DNA from: Candidatus Methanoperedens sp. BLZ2
GTDB lineage: Archaea; Halobacteriota; Methanosarcinia; Methanosarcinales; Methanoperedenaceae
Assembly (NCBI RefSeq): GCF_002487355.1
Contig: NZ_NTMG01000081.1
Coordinates: forward strand, 1 to 64,000
DNA length: 64,000 bases
Reading direction: 5' to 3'
Part shown: one piece after another, positions 36,798-45,452 of the stretch
How positions within the stretch are numbered: the first letter of the stretch is position 1
Layout: every line of letters starts with the position of its first letter
Notes under the pieces: generated by a model
What the model was told of the DNA's origin: nothing
What the model saw: only the letters and a program-made list of their open reading frames with translations
The model's database searches: none
Position numbers and translations under genes: made by a program

Positions 36798-37615
36798 TGA
36801 AATTCAATAAAAAAGGTTTATCCGGAAAAGACCTGGAAGTAATTGATTCAATGCTTTCACAATCTCCCCACTCTCCCCCACAACTGGAAGACATGTGGCA
36901 ATTAATGGATAATGTCTGGGATGAGACTGGATGCAATAATGAAGATCCTGATTGGGATAAAGTCAGCGAGTTTTATGCCCACCCTGTATGGCTGCTTAAT
37001 GGCATGTTCATAGAACAGCATGAACTTTCCATGCAGCATCGCAATGCAATATCGGATTGGATCGCTGAAAGGAACTTCAGCAATGTTTTGGATTATGGTG
37101 GCGGGTTCGGAACCCTTGCACGCCTGATCGCTGGAAAGAATTCAAAGATTTCAGTTGATATCTTTGAACCATATCCAGGTGAATACGCCGTATTAAGGGC
37201 AATAGATTATTCCAATATTCACTTTATAAAAAGCATTGACCAAAAATATGATTGCCTTGTGAGTACTGATGTTCTTGAACATGTCCCGGACCCGTTAAAA
37301 TTATTTTCTGAAATGATTGGATATGTAAGAACTGGCGGATACCTGATCATAGCGAATAATTTCTCTCCTGTGATCAAATGTCATTTACCTTCCACATTTC
37401 ACCTCAGATACACATTTAGAATATTCACTCATATCATGGGACTTCGCAGGATAGGGCCATGTATTGGCAGCCACGCAACGATCTATCAAAAGAAGAAAGA
37501 TATTACCGTAGATTGGCAAAAAATTAATAGATATGAACGAATTTCACGGATGATATTCCCGATTTTGAATATACCATATATAATTTATATAAGATTTAAG
37601 AATAGTAAGATATGA
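36797..37615 (+). CDS. Class I SAM-dependent methyltransferase
   Basis: A 272-residue protein with VLDYGGGFGTLARLI as SAM motif near residue 100 and DCLVSTDVLEHVPDP downstream, the typical Methyltransf_11/23 order. The N-terminal 90 residues are acidic and not recognised. Overlaps its neighbours on both sides by one and four bases, so it is translationally coupled. Confidence 0.8.
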   Translation: MKFNKKGLSGKDLEVIDSMLSQSPHSPPQLEDMWQLMDNVWDETGCNNEDPDWDKVSEFYAHPVWLLNGMFIEQHELSMQHRNAISDWIAERNFSNVLDYGGGFGTLARLIAGKNSKISVDIFEPYPGEYAVLRAIDYSNIHFIKSIDQKYDCLVSTDVLEHVPDPLKLFSEMIGYVRTGGYLIIANNFSPVIKCHLPSTFHLRYTFRIFTHIMGLRRIGPCIGSHATIYQKKKDITVDWQKINRYERISRMIFPILNIPYIIYIRFKNSKI

Positions 37616-38838
37616 AAACCCTGCTAATCAACACATCAGATGCCCGTGGCGGAGCTGCAAGGGCATCTTATAGATTACACAAGGGGTTGCAGCAGGCAGG
37701 AATCAATTCTACAATGCTGGTACAGGATAAGCGCAGTACCGATATTTCTGTGATCGGGCCAAAACTAATAGGATTAAAAGGAATAGGTGTTAACTATATT
37801 TTTCGCTATGTAATCGATCAGTTGCCTTTACTGTTATATCCAAAATATCAAAAAACCGTATGGAGTCCTCAGTGGCTTCCAAATAAAATCCATAAGAAAA
37901 TTAATCGATTAAATCCGGACATTGTACATTTTCACTGGATATGTGACGGTTTTGTTCCTATTGAGGAAGTTTCTAAAATAAAGCAGCCCCTTATCTGGAC
38001 TCTTCATGACATGTGGCCATTTACAGGAGGATGTCATTATAATGGCAAATGTGACAGGTACATGCACGAGTGCGGTAAATGCCCACAACTTGGTTCAGAT
38101 AAAGAAAATGATTTAAGTCGCCGGGTATGGGGCCGAAAAAAGAAATTTTGGGCGAATCTGGATTTTACTGTTGTCACACCCAGTCGCTGGCTGGCAAACT
38201 GCGCACGTTCAAGTTCCCTGTTTGGAGATAAGAAAATCGAAGTGATCCCAAACGGACTTGATCTTCAAAAATTCAAACCAATTGATAAATCAAAAGCTAA
38301 AGAAGATTTAAATTTGCCAGTTGATAAAAATCTGATCCTATTTGGGGCGATGAATTCTATAAAGGATAAAAGAAAAGGATTCCAATATTTAAAATCTGCA
38401 ATAAATGTACTTTCTGAAGATTTAGATTTTGAAGCTATAGTATTTGGAAATTCGGGCAAAGATAAATTGAATATTCCTGTCAACTATATGGGAAATTTTC
38501 CAGATAATATGTTGACAAAATTATATTCGGCAGCTGATGTCTTTGTAGCGCCCTCTTTGCAGGATAATTTGCCAAATACTATCATGGAATCTTTAGCATG
38601 TGGTACTCCATCAGTTGCATTTGATATCGGTGGGATGTCAGATATGATCGTACATAAAGAAAATGGATATCTGGCCAAACCATTTAATGCAGACGATCTT
38701 GCAAGAGGTATTGAATGGATTGTTAAGCATGACCAGAGAAAAAAAGTATTATGTGAAAATTCGCGAAAATATGTAGAAAAGAATTTTGAACTAAAGTATA
38801 TTGCCAAAAGGTATATTGATTTATACTCCCAAATGTAA
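37612..38838 (+). CDS. GT4-family glycosyltransferase
   Basis: A 408-residue GT-B retaining glycosyltransferase. DARGGAARASYRLHKGL is the N-terminal glycine-rich loop, WTLHDMWPFTGGCHY is typical of WcaC-like members, and VFVAPSLQDNLPNTIMESLA carries the E-x7-E donor motif. Probably works on the cytoplasmic side on the growing lipid-linked glycan. Sugar unknown. Confidence 0.88.
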   Translation: MKTLLINTSDARGGAARASYRLHKGLQQAGINSTMLVQDKRSTDISVIGPKLIGLKGIGVNYIFRYVIDQLPLLLYPKYQKTVWSPQWLPNKIHKKINRLNPDIVHFHWICDGFVPIEEVSKIKQPLIWTLHDMWPFTGGCHYNGKCDRYMHECGKCPQLGSDKENDLSRRVWGRKKKFWANLDFTVVTPSRWLANCARSSSLFGDKKIEVIPNGLDLQKFKPIDKSKAKEDLNLPVDKNLILFGAMNSIKDKRKGFQYLKSAINVLSEDLDFEAIVFGNSGKDKLNIPVNYMGNFPDNMLTKLYSAADVFVAPSLQDNLPNTIMESLACGTPSVAFDIGGMSDMIVHKENGYLAKPFNADDLARGIEWIVKHDQRKKVLCENSRKYVEKNFELKYIAKRYIDLYSQM

Positions 38839-38862
38839 AATTTGAATTTTAGAGGATATTTG

Positions 38863-39804
38863 ATGAATAGAAGTGATAAAATCTACATCGCCGGCCATCG
38901 CGGCATGGCAGGCTCGGCCATAAAAAGAAACCTGGAATCAAAAGGCTACCATAACTTCATAATCCGCAACCACAGCGAACTCGACCTCACCAATCAGCAG
39001 GCTGTCAACAACTTCTTTGAAGCAGAAAGACCGGAATACGTCTTCCTGGCAGCAGCAAAGGTCGGCGGAATCCTTGCAAACAGTACGTATCCTGCAGAGT
39101 TCATCTATGAAAACATCATGATAGAAGCAAATGTGATCCATGCAGCATATACCAATGGCGTGAAAAAACTGTTATTCCTTGGCTCATCATGCATCTATCC
39201 CGGACTCGCGCCGCAGCCACTGAAAGAGGACTATCTGCTCAAAGGCGAACTTGAGGTCACAAACGAGGCATATGCTGTGGCAAAAATCGCAGGAATACGA
39301 ATGTGCAAGCATTACAACCAGCAGTATGGAATGAACTTCATTTCGGTCATGCCAACCAACCTCTATGGACCCAATGACAACTACGACCTTACAACATCTC
39401 ATGTCATGGCAGCACTGATCCGCAAATTCCATGAGGCAAAGATAAATAGTGCGCCGCGTATCATTGTATGGGGCACAGGGGCGCCCAGGCGGGAGTTCCT
39501 GCATGTGGATGACATGGCTGATGCATGTGTATACTTGATGGAGAACTATGATGCCCCGGATATCGGGGAGTTTGTCAACATCGGAGTCGGAAAGGATTTG
39601 ACAATCCGTGAGCTTGCTGAACTGATAGGGGATATCGCGGGATATAAGGGAGAGATCGTGTATGATATCACAAAGCCTGATGGGACTCCGCAAAAGCTGC
39701 TGGATGTTAGCAGGTTGTGCAGGCTTGGATGGAAAGCAAGGATATCTCTAAGGGATGGAATTGAGCAAACATATGAGTGGTATGTAAGTAAAAGTAATAG
39801 GTGA
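38863..39804 (+). CDS. fcl: GDP-L-fucose synthase
   Basis: A 313-residue bifunctional epimerase/reductase. Start ATG 38863 with AGAGGA upstream; a TTG at 38842 is disfavoured. [15 protein letters not shown] is the diagnostic N-terminus, [37 protein letters not shown] (catalytic YxxxK) and [14 protein letters not shown] follow. It completes GDP-fucose synthesis begun by Gmd at 3189. Confidence 0.95.
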   Translation: MNRSDKIYIAGHRGMAGSAIKRNLESKGYHNFIIRNHSELDLTNQQAVNNFFEAERPEYVFLAAAKVGGILANSTYPAEFIYENIMIEANVIHAAYTNGVKKLLFLGSSCIYPGLAPQPLKEDYLLKGELEVTNEAYAVAKIAGIRMCKHYNQQYGMNFISVMPTNLYGPNDNYDLTTSHVMAALIRKFHEAKINSAPRIIVWGTGAPRREFLHVDDMADACVYLMENYDAPDIGEFVNIGVGKDLTIRELAELIGDIAGYKGEIVYDITKPDGTPQKLLDVSRLCRLGWKARISLRDGIEQTYEWYVSKSNR

Positions 39805-39813
39805 TTAAATAAA

Positions 39814-40689
39814 ATGACCTCAAACCCCCTGGTCTCTGTTATTGTAGCTGTATATAACGGCGCCAAAACCTTACAACGCTGTATCGATAGTGTATCAGAT
39901 CAGACTTATCTCAATAAAGAGCTTATTATCATTGATGGAGGTTCTACGGATGGTACGATAGAAATCCTGAGATCCAACCAGGATAAGATCACTTACTGGC
40001 AATCAGGGCCTGATAACGGTATCTATGATGCATGGAATAAGGCACTTGGTCATGCCGGGGGAGATTGGATATGTTTCCTGGGGTCCGATGACTATCTCTG
40101 GAAAAGTAATGTATTTGAAGAGATAATGCCGCATCTGGCCAGGGCGGAATCGCAAGGTATGCGGATGGCGTATGGGCAGGTTGCAAGAGTAACAGAAAAT
40201 AATGAGATAAGTTGTGTTGATGGTAATTCGTGGGAATATACACGCAGGGGCATTGTTATAGATGGAATATGCACTTTTGCGCACCAGGGGATGTTTCATC
40301 ATCGAAGCCTCTTTGAACTCTACGGAAAGTTTGATGAATCGTTTCGAATTGCAGGAGATTATGAACTGCTAATCAGGATCTTTAAGGATGGAGGGGATGC
40401 TTATTTTATAAACGGGCTGATTGTTGCAGGGATGCAAATTGGAGGAATTACTGCTAACACCATAAAGTTAATTAAGGAAACAGCCAGAGCACGCCAAAAA
40501 AACCAATTGAGGGTAATCACAATACCATGGCTCATATCTTACGCCTGGGCTATTTGCTTTCCATTTTTAAGTTTTTTGATCGGAGGGAAGTATGTCAGGT
40601 ATTTGGTTAACTCCGGAAAATATTCGGTTGCGTATCTTTCTTACCAGAGGAAAGCTATTCTGGAACGTAAGAATAAGAATGATCAATGA
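39814..40689 (+). CDS. GT2-family glycosyltransferase
   Basis: A 291-residue GT-A glycosyltransferase: SVIVAVYNGAKTLQRCI, IIDGGSTDGT, SGPDNGIYDAWNKAL, and FLGSDDYLW with the DxD-like motif. A hydrophobic stretch near the C-terminus (WLISYAWAICFPFLSFLI) may anchor it to the membrane. The last bases are part of a 30-base tandem duplication that runs past the stop codon. Confidence 0.88.
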   Translation: MTSNPLVSVIVAVYNGAKTLQRCIDSVSDQTYLNKELIIIDGGSTDGTIEILRSNQDKITYWQSGPDNGIYDAWNKALGHAGGDWICFLGSDDYLWKSNVFEEIMPHLARAESQGMRMAYGQVARVTENNEISCVDGNSWEYTRRGIVIDGICTFAHQGMFHHRSLFELYGKFDESFRIAGDYELLIRIFKDGGDAYFINGLIVAGMQIGGITANTIKLIKETARARQKNQLRVITIPWLISYAWAICFPFLSFLIGGKYVRYLVNSGKYSVAYLSYQRKAILERKNKNDQ

Positions 40690-40722
40690 ACCACACGTAA
40701 GAATAAGAATAATAAATGAACC
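40665..40722 (+). repeat. Tandem duplication of a 28-base unit, period 30
   Basis: ACGTAAGAATAAGAAT followed by GATCAATGAACC (40665-40692) recurs as ACGTAAGAATAAGAAT plus AATAAATGAACC (40695-40722), with two differences. The first copy holds the end and stop codon of the glycosyltransferase gene. It lies just outside the left end of the TnpB element. Confidence 0.75.
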
Positions 40723-40792
40723 TGAATCCATGACAAAAATGTAATAAGAAAAAAGATAAATATACTTTGCGCGGGGTCAAGGGATAGAGATC

Positions 40793-40815
40793 GCCCAATG
40801 CCTTTAGGCTTGGGC
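40793..40815 (+). repeat. Left-end hairpin of the tnpB element
   Basis: Stem GCCCAA/TTGGGC with a nested GCC-TTTA-GGC hairpin, 83 bases upstream of the tnpB start. Subterminal palindromes of this type are recognised by TnpA in IS200/IS605 elements. Confidence 0.6.
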
Positions 40816-40897
40816 TGAAACGTACCCCTTGGAATAGATTACTTTCACCCCACTCTATCATAAGCGATATATAATCTAAAAATAATGTCGATACAGC

Positions 40898-42079
40898 ATG
40901 AAAAAGACATATCAATTCAGAATATACCCTAACAAGAATCATGAGGTTATTTTGAATAGAACGCTTGGAACTTGCAGGTATCTCTATAATAATGCTCTCG
41001 CAGAACGAAAGAAGCAAGCAGAGCTTAATCGGCTTAGAAAATCATTTGATGTATTCCCGTGGGGAAAACCTGAATGGATCAACAAATACGATCAAATGCT
41101 TGATTTAACAGCTACAAAAACAGAATATCAAAAAGAAGTATATGGTCAAGTATATGGTCAAGTGCTTCAAGATGTTTTAAAAAGAGTGGATCGCAGTTTC
41201 AAGAATTTCTTTAATGGGTTCGGATATCCCCGGTTTCAAGGAAGAAATAGATACAATAGTTTCACGTATCCCCAATCAGGTTTTTCAATCAAAGACGGAA
41301 AGCTTAACCTTTCAAAAATTGGAAATATCAAGATCATCCTGCATAGACCGATTGAAGGCATAATCAAGACCTGTACCATCAAAAAGGATATTGATCAATG
41401 GTATGTTTCCTTTTCATGTGAAATCGAAGAGCCTATCCCGGTTGAAGTCAAAACCAAAACAGGAATAGACGTTGGATTAATCGACCTGATAACCCTGAGT
41501 AACGGGGAACAGATCAAACCTCCAAAGTTCCTGCGGGAATCAGAGGATAAGCTGGAACAGGAACAGAAGCGGTTAAGCCGGAAAAGGAAAGGGTCGGGGA
41601 AAAGGAATAAGCAGCGGGTGATAGTATCAAAAGTACATCGAAAGATCAGGAATCAAAGAAAAGATTTTGCTCATAAGACCAGCAAGGTTCTTGTGGATTC
41701 CTATGACCGTATCGTGTTTGAAGATTTGCAGATAAAAAACATGGTGCAAAACCATCGTCTTGCTAAATCCATCTCCGATGCTGGCTGGTATCAATTAATG
41801 CAATTCACAAAATCCAAGGCAGAATGTGCCGGGAAAATAGTTGAATTCGTTAATCCCGCAGGAACATCCCAGACCTGTATTTGCGGTTTCCGTGTCCCAA
41901 AAGACCTTTCAGTGAGGGTACATCGGTGTCCTTCCTGTGGTCTTGTCATGGGAAGAGATCAGGTATCTGCGATATTAATCGAGAATAGCCCAATCAGTAC
42001 GGTAGGAACTACCGGAATTAACGCCCGTCAAGGATATCTCAGCGGAGTATCAATGCAGCGGGACGCTCCGCGGCTTTAG
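40898..42079 (+). CDS. tnpB: TnpB RNA-guided nuclease (IS605 OrfB family)
   Basis: A 393-residue protein: MKKTYQFRIYPNKNHE and CRYLYNNALAERKK are the N-terminal signature. The RuvC residues are Asp191 (TGIDVGLIDL), Glu275 (VFEDLQIKNM) and Asp354 (MGRDQVSAIL), all present, so cleavage is possible. The zinc finger is off consensus: the first pair reads TCICGF (CxC, one residue short), the second CPSC is normal. The motif around Asp354 lacks the usual asparagine. Full-length; it sits between a glycosyltransferase and aglB on the same strand. Confidence 0.92.
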   Translation: MKKTYQFRIYPNKNHEVILNRTLGTCRYLYNNALAERKKQAELNRLRKSFDVFPWGKPEWINKYDQMLDLTATKTEYQKEVYGQVYGQVLQDVLKRVDRSFKNFFNGFGYPRFQGRNRYNSFTYPQSGFSIKDGKLNLSKIGNIKIILHRPIEGIIKTCTIKKDIDQWYVSFSCEIEEPIPVEVKTKTGIDVGLIDLITLSNGEQIKPPKFLRESEDKLEQEQKRLSRKRKGSGKRNKQRVIVSKVHRKIRNQRKDFAHKTSKVLVDSYDRIVFEDLQIKNMVQNHRLAKSISDAGWYQLMQFTKSKAECAGKIVEFVNPAGTSQTCICGFRVPKDLSVRVHRCPSCGLVMGRDQVSAILIENSPISTVGTTGINARQGYLSGVSMQRDAPRL

Positions 42080-42094
42080 CCCGGAGCAGTTCAC
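42065..42094 (+). ncRNA. Right-end hairpin, predicted 3' scaffold of the TnpB guide RNA
   Basis: The hairpin (stem 42065-42070 with 42082-42087) has the tnpB stop codon in its loop. In IS605-type elements the omega/re RNA covers the end of tnpB and the right end, and the flanking bases serve as guide. By that rule the guide begins near 42095 and covers the start of the aglB promoter region. The RNA boundaries are inferred. Confidence 0.5.
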
Positions 42095-42107
42095 AATAAT
42101 CCGTAAG

Positions 42108-42149
42108 CTTTATAGTCTCCGAATTCCACTTATAAAACTGTTCCGAGGT
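42108..42149 (+). promoter_or_regulatory. Probable aglB promoter and ribosome binding site
   Basis: GCTTTATAG at about 42107-42115 is a TATA-like box; a second candidate, CTTATAAAA, lies at 42129-42137. GAGG at 42144-42147 (in CCGAGGTGTACA) is the SD for the TTG start at 42155. The first box gives a sensible short leader that includes the SD. Confidence 0.45.
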
Positions 42150-42154
42150 GTACA

Positions 42155-44749
42155 TTGGCTAAAGCAAAATCTAAAAAACAATATAAGGAAAAACAGGGCG
42201 ATAATCTAAATAGTACAAAAGAAACGATGACGTCTTTGAAAGTCACATACCTTTCGTACATACTTCTCATTGCAATATTCCTGTTTTCATTTTATATACG
42301 CGGCATAATCCCCATGAAAACCGCCTTCCAGCAGGGACTCGTGGGTTTTGCGATGGATGATTCTGTTTTCCACATGAGACTGGTCGAAAACACGATTAAT
42401 TTTTTTCCTCACAGGATATTTTATGATGCATTCACGATCTATCCATATGGGAGCACCATTCACTGGGGTCCATTATTTGACCAGATGATCGCATTTTTTG
42501 CAATAATTGCCGGTTTGTTCTTAAACGGCGGATTGCCAGCACAGTCCACGATAGATACTGTTGGTGTCTTTTTCCCTGCAGTACTGGGTGCTCTCATGGT
42601 ATTTCCGGTATACTTCATCGGGAAGGAATTATTGAATAACAAAGCAGGGCTTATCGGAGCTTTTCTAATAGCCATTCTCCCGGGCCAATTCTTTTCAAGG
42701 TCAATCCTTGGTTTTACGGATAATCATATAGCTGAAGTCTTTTATACGACCCTGATGATGATGTTTTTTATTATGGCTATAAAAAAGGCGGAGAACATCA
42801 CTTTTGATCACTGGCTTAAGAGAGATTGGGCTACCTTAAAGGTCCCTATAACGTACACTCTTCTGGCCGGAATTTCATTTGGAGCATATCTATTAACATG
42901 GACCACAGGCGTGTTTTTCGCAGTAGTATTTGGCATTTTTATAGTCGTTCAATATGTTATTGATCACTATAGAGGAAAATCTACGGAATACCTCGGTATT
43001 GTGGGAATAATAGCTTATTTTGTGGCTCTAATAATGACAGTACCATACGTTGATTTAAGTAACGAATTTAGTTCAAGCAGGTATTCTGCATTGCATATTA
43101 TAGTTACCGGAGGGGGCATAGTTGTTTTTGCTCTTTTGAGTCTTGTTTCCAGGGAAATGAATAAACGGGAATATAAAGGATATCATTATCTATTATTTGT
43201 TTTAGTTGCAATTTTTGTTGGAATAATACTCCTGAAAATTATAAGTCCCGCTCTGTATAACGCTACAATAGGTCAATGGAATTTTCTTTTTGAAGGACTA
43301 AAAGATGGCGGTTTAACTATAGGAGAAGCTTCCCCAACATCCTATGAGGCTGCGCTGGGGTATTTCGGGTATAATTATGTTCTGTCATATATTTCAATTA
43401 TTCTTCTTTGTTATTATGTCCTCAAGAAATCCAATGCAGAATACACATTGCTTGTTGTCTGGAGTATTTTCGTCCTGGGCATAATGCTTGCCCAGAACAG
43501 GTTTGGATATTACTATGCTGTAAACGTAGCAATACTTTCAGGTATACTTGGTTCTAGATTCCTGGACTTTGCTGACTGGAAAAGTTTTAATTCCAATGAT
43601 ATTATCGAATGTGTGAAAAAGATAAGGGTGCAGCACATTATTTCTTTTATCCTCGTGATCGCTGTTATCGGATTCTTGCCGTCTAATGCATCTCCTTATA
43701 AAATAACTATGCAGGAGGCGCCGGGGGGCGCTGTTGGATCGGGATTTTATGAATGGAATGAGGCATTGACGTGGATGAGAAATAATACTCCGGTGCCTGA
43801 TTTACCATATTATTCAATTTATCAAAAACCAGCGCCGGGCCAACCATATAATTATTCCAGGAATGATTACGGGGTCATGAGCTGGTGGGATTATGGTCAT
43901 ATCATCACATACTGGGGACACCGGATCCCGAATGCAAATCCCTTCCAGGCAGGCATTGGCGGAAGCCTAACACATGACCCTGGTGCATCAACATTCCTGA
44001 CCGCACAAACAGAAGAAGAAGCAAATGCTGTCCTTGATAAATTAGGTATTAACGGAAAACCTGGAGCAAGATATGTTGTAAGCAATGCATATATGGCATA
44101 TTCGATCCAACCGATATTCGGTATATGGAATAAAAGTGATGTTTATGGAAGTTTTTATGCTCTCAATACCAGAGGAGGACGATTGCTTGTTCCAGGCCAA
44201 AAATTCTATGATACAATGGAAAGCCGACTGCATATTTTTGATGCCAACGGTATGAAATATTATAGATTGGTTCATGAATCTCAACCCAATCCTAATACAC
44301 AGGGAGGATATTATGAAGTGGGAGTATATAATCAGGGTAATCAAATTACACCGGTCTGTGATTCACAACAAATATGCGTAGGTAAATACTGGTACAACTT
44401 TGCTTATAAATCAGATATACCAATTGAATATACAGGATATGCAAAGATATTCGAATATGTAAAAGGGGCAAGGATCACTGGAAATGCTCCTCCTGGTACT
44501 AACGTCACGCTGAACAATACAATAAAAACGAATATCGGAAGAACGATCCAATACAAACAGGTGGCAGCTTCAAATGGAACTTATGTATTCATCGTTCCTT
44601 ATTCAACGCTTGGCCCGATCCCGGGTGAGACACGGTTCGACACAGGGCCTGTGGGTCCTTATTCCTTGACAGCAGGTAATGTCTCAGAGCAGATTGATGT
44701 TGCTGAAAAGGATGTACTTGAGGGAGGGACTATAACAGTTGACCTCTGA
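42155..44749 (+). CDS. aglB: Archaeal oligosaccharyltransferase AglB (STT3 family)
   Basis: An 864-residue membrane protein. Thirteen or so hydrophobic segments fill residues ~25-510; the external domain follows. The catalytic acidic motifs are visible (FAMDDSVFHMRL near residue 65 and GFTDNHIAEVF near 190), and the WWDYG sequon-binding motif is at residues 577-581. It transfers lipid-linked glycan to asparagines of secreted proteins. Start TTG with GAGG just upstream. Its place at the end of the glycan locus links that locus to protein N-glycosylation. Confidence 0.95.
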   Translation: MAKAKSKKQYKEKQGDNLNSTKETMTSLKVTYLSYILLIAIFLFSFYIRGIIPMKTAFQQGLVGFAMDDSVFHMRLVENTINFFPHRIFYDAFTIYPYGSTIHWGPLFDQMIAFFAIIAGLFLNGGLPAQSTIDTVGVFFPAVLGALMVFPVYFIGKELLNNKAGLIGAFLIAILPGQFFSRSILGFTDNHIAEVFYTTLMMMFFIMAIKKAENITFDHWLKRDWATLKVPITYTLLAGISFGAYLLTWTTGVFFAVVFGIFIVVQYVIDHYRGKSTEYLGIVGIIAYFVALIMTVPYVDLSNEFSSSRYSALHIIVTGGGIVVFALLSLVSREMNKREYKGYHYLLFVLVAIFVGIILLKIISPALYNATIGQWNFLFEGLKDGGLTIGEASPTSYEAALGYFGYNYVLSYISIILLCYYVLKKSNAEYTLLVVWSIFVLGIMLAQNRFGYYYAVNVAILSGILGSRFLDFADWKSFNSNDIIECVKKIRVQHIISFILVIAVIGFLPSNASPYKITMQEAPGGAVGSGFYEWNEALTWMRNNTPVPDLPYYSIYQKPAPGQPYNYSRNDYGVMSWWDYGHIITYWGHRIPNANPFQAGIGGSLTHDPGASTFLTAQTEEEANAVLDKLGINGKPGARYVVSNAYMAYSIQPIFGIWNKSDVYGSFYALNTRGGRLLVPGQKFYDTMESRLHIFDANGMKYYRLVHESQPNPNTQGGYYEVGVYNQGNQITPVCDSQQICVGKYWYNFAYKSDIPIEYTGYAKIFEYVKGARITGNAPPGTNVTLNNTIKTNIGRTIQYKQVAASNGTYVFIVPYSTLGPIPGETRFDTGPVGPYSLTAGNVSEQIDVAEKDVLEGGTITVDL

Positions 44750-45062
44750 GTATTGAAATCTGAATATTGAAGTAGTGGGAACACGCACGGATACAAAAAA
44801 ATAAATCCGTGCAGATGTGTTCTTGAATTTTTTAGGGGCACATGGGATTAAATACTTGATTTCGCCATTTATGACTTTTTATTATCCCCTTATATGAATA
44901 ATGAAGAAACCACAGAGCCCACAGAGAGTACAACTCTGTGATCTCTGCGTCCTCTGTGGTTGATTATCCTTACCGAATTTATTTTCAATCAGGTTTCCTC
45001 AAAATAAAATTGAAAAAATGAGGGTTATTAAAACCCTCCAACTAAAAATAGTTATTTAATAC
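44750..45062. repeat. Gene-free 313 bases with a CACAGAG inverted repeat
   Basis: AACCACAGAG (44908-44917) is the exact reverse complement of CTCTGTGGTT (44952-44961), and extra CACAGAG and CTCTGTG heptamers lie between, so a long imperfect hairpin can form. The GAAGAAACCACAGAG part matches the reverse complement of the repeat at 67-100. No gene seen. It separates convergent aglB and the zinc-ribbon gene and may act as terminator. Confidence 0.6.
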
Positions 45063-45251
45063 TTAATATCTTGCTGGCTTGTGTTTCTGGTAGCATTCCC
45101 TGCAATATACCGGTCTGTCGCCCGATGGCACAAAGGGTACTTCAGTTTCCTGCTTGCAGTCTGCACATGTTGCTTTATGCATTTCTCTTGGTCCGCTGGG
45201 TCTGAAGCCTCTGCCTCCTCCGCGTGAACCGCCTCTTCTATCATATTCCAT
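45063..45251 (-). CDS. CxxC-x17-CxxC zinc-ribbon protein
   Basis: A 62-residue protein with a glycine/arginine-rich N-terminus (DRRGGSRGGGRGFRPSG) and a zinc ribbon in which CADC and CREC are separated by exactly 17 residues (ETEVPFVPSGDRPVY region). This small domain is common in Methanosarcina relatives; its function is not established. The RG-rich head suggests nucleic-acid binding. Confidence 0.82.
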   Translation of the reverse strand: MEYDRRGGSRGGGRGFRPSGPREMHKATCADCKQETEVPFVPSGDRPVYCRECYQKHKPARY

Positions 45252-45452
45252 TTATTTCTTTCCTTTATATTTTAAACCAATTAACCTAAAAAAAACAGCC
45301 TTAGATAATTCATTTTATCTAATAGTTGCCATATATAAGCCAACCGATTAATACTGATTTGGTTATTCATGAATATATATCTTTGCATCATAAAATTGTT
45401 ATAATTAGATATAGTAAACTATTTATTCCAAATTCATTATGATAATTATAAT

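Larger units (their letters stand above)
40770..42094 (+). mobile_element. Solitary IS200/IS605-type tnpB element (IS1341-like)
   Basis: A tnpB gene without a neighbouring tnpA, bounded by hairpins. On the left, GCCCAA (40793-40798) pairs with TTGGGC (40810-40815), with inner GCC-TTTA-GGC. On the right, GCTCCG (42065-42070) pairs with CGGAGC (42082-42087), with inner GGC-TTTA-GCC. Exact ends are estimates; the right end is taken as GTTCAC at 42094. Without TnpA in cis, movement would need a helper. Confidence 0.7.

Noticed and set aside
44042-44344. Minus-strand ORF inside aglB
   Set aside because: AglB is clearly the real gene; the antisense frame shows no motif.
44903-44961. CACAGAG hairpin considered as a tRNA or structured RNA
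   Set aside because: It lacks tRNA arms and conserved loop bases; it is a simple inverted repeat of a dispersed motif.
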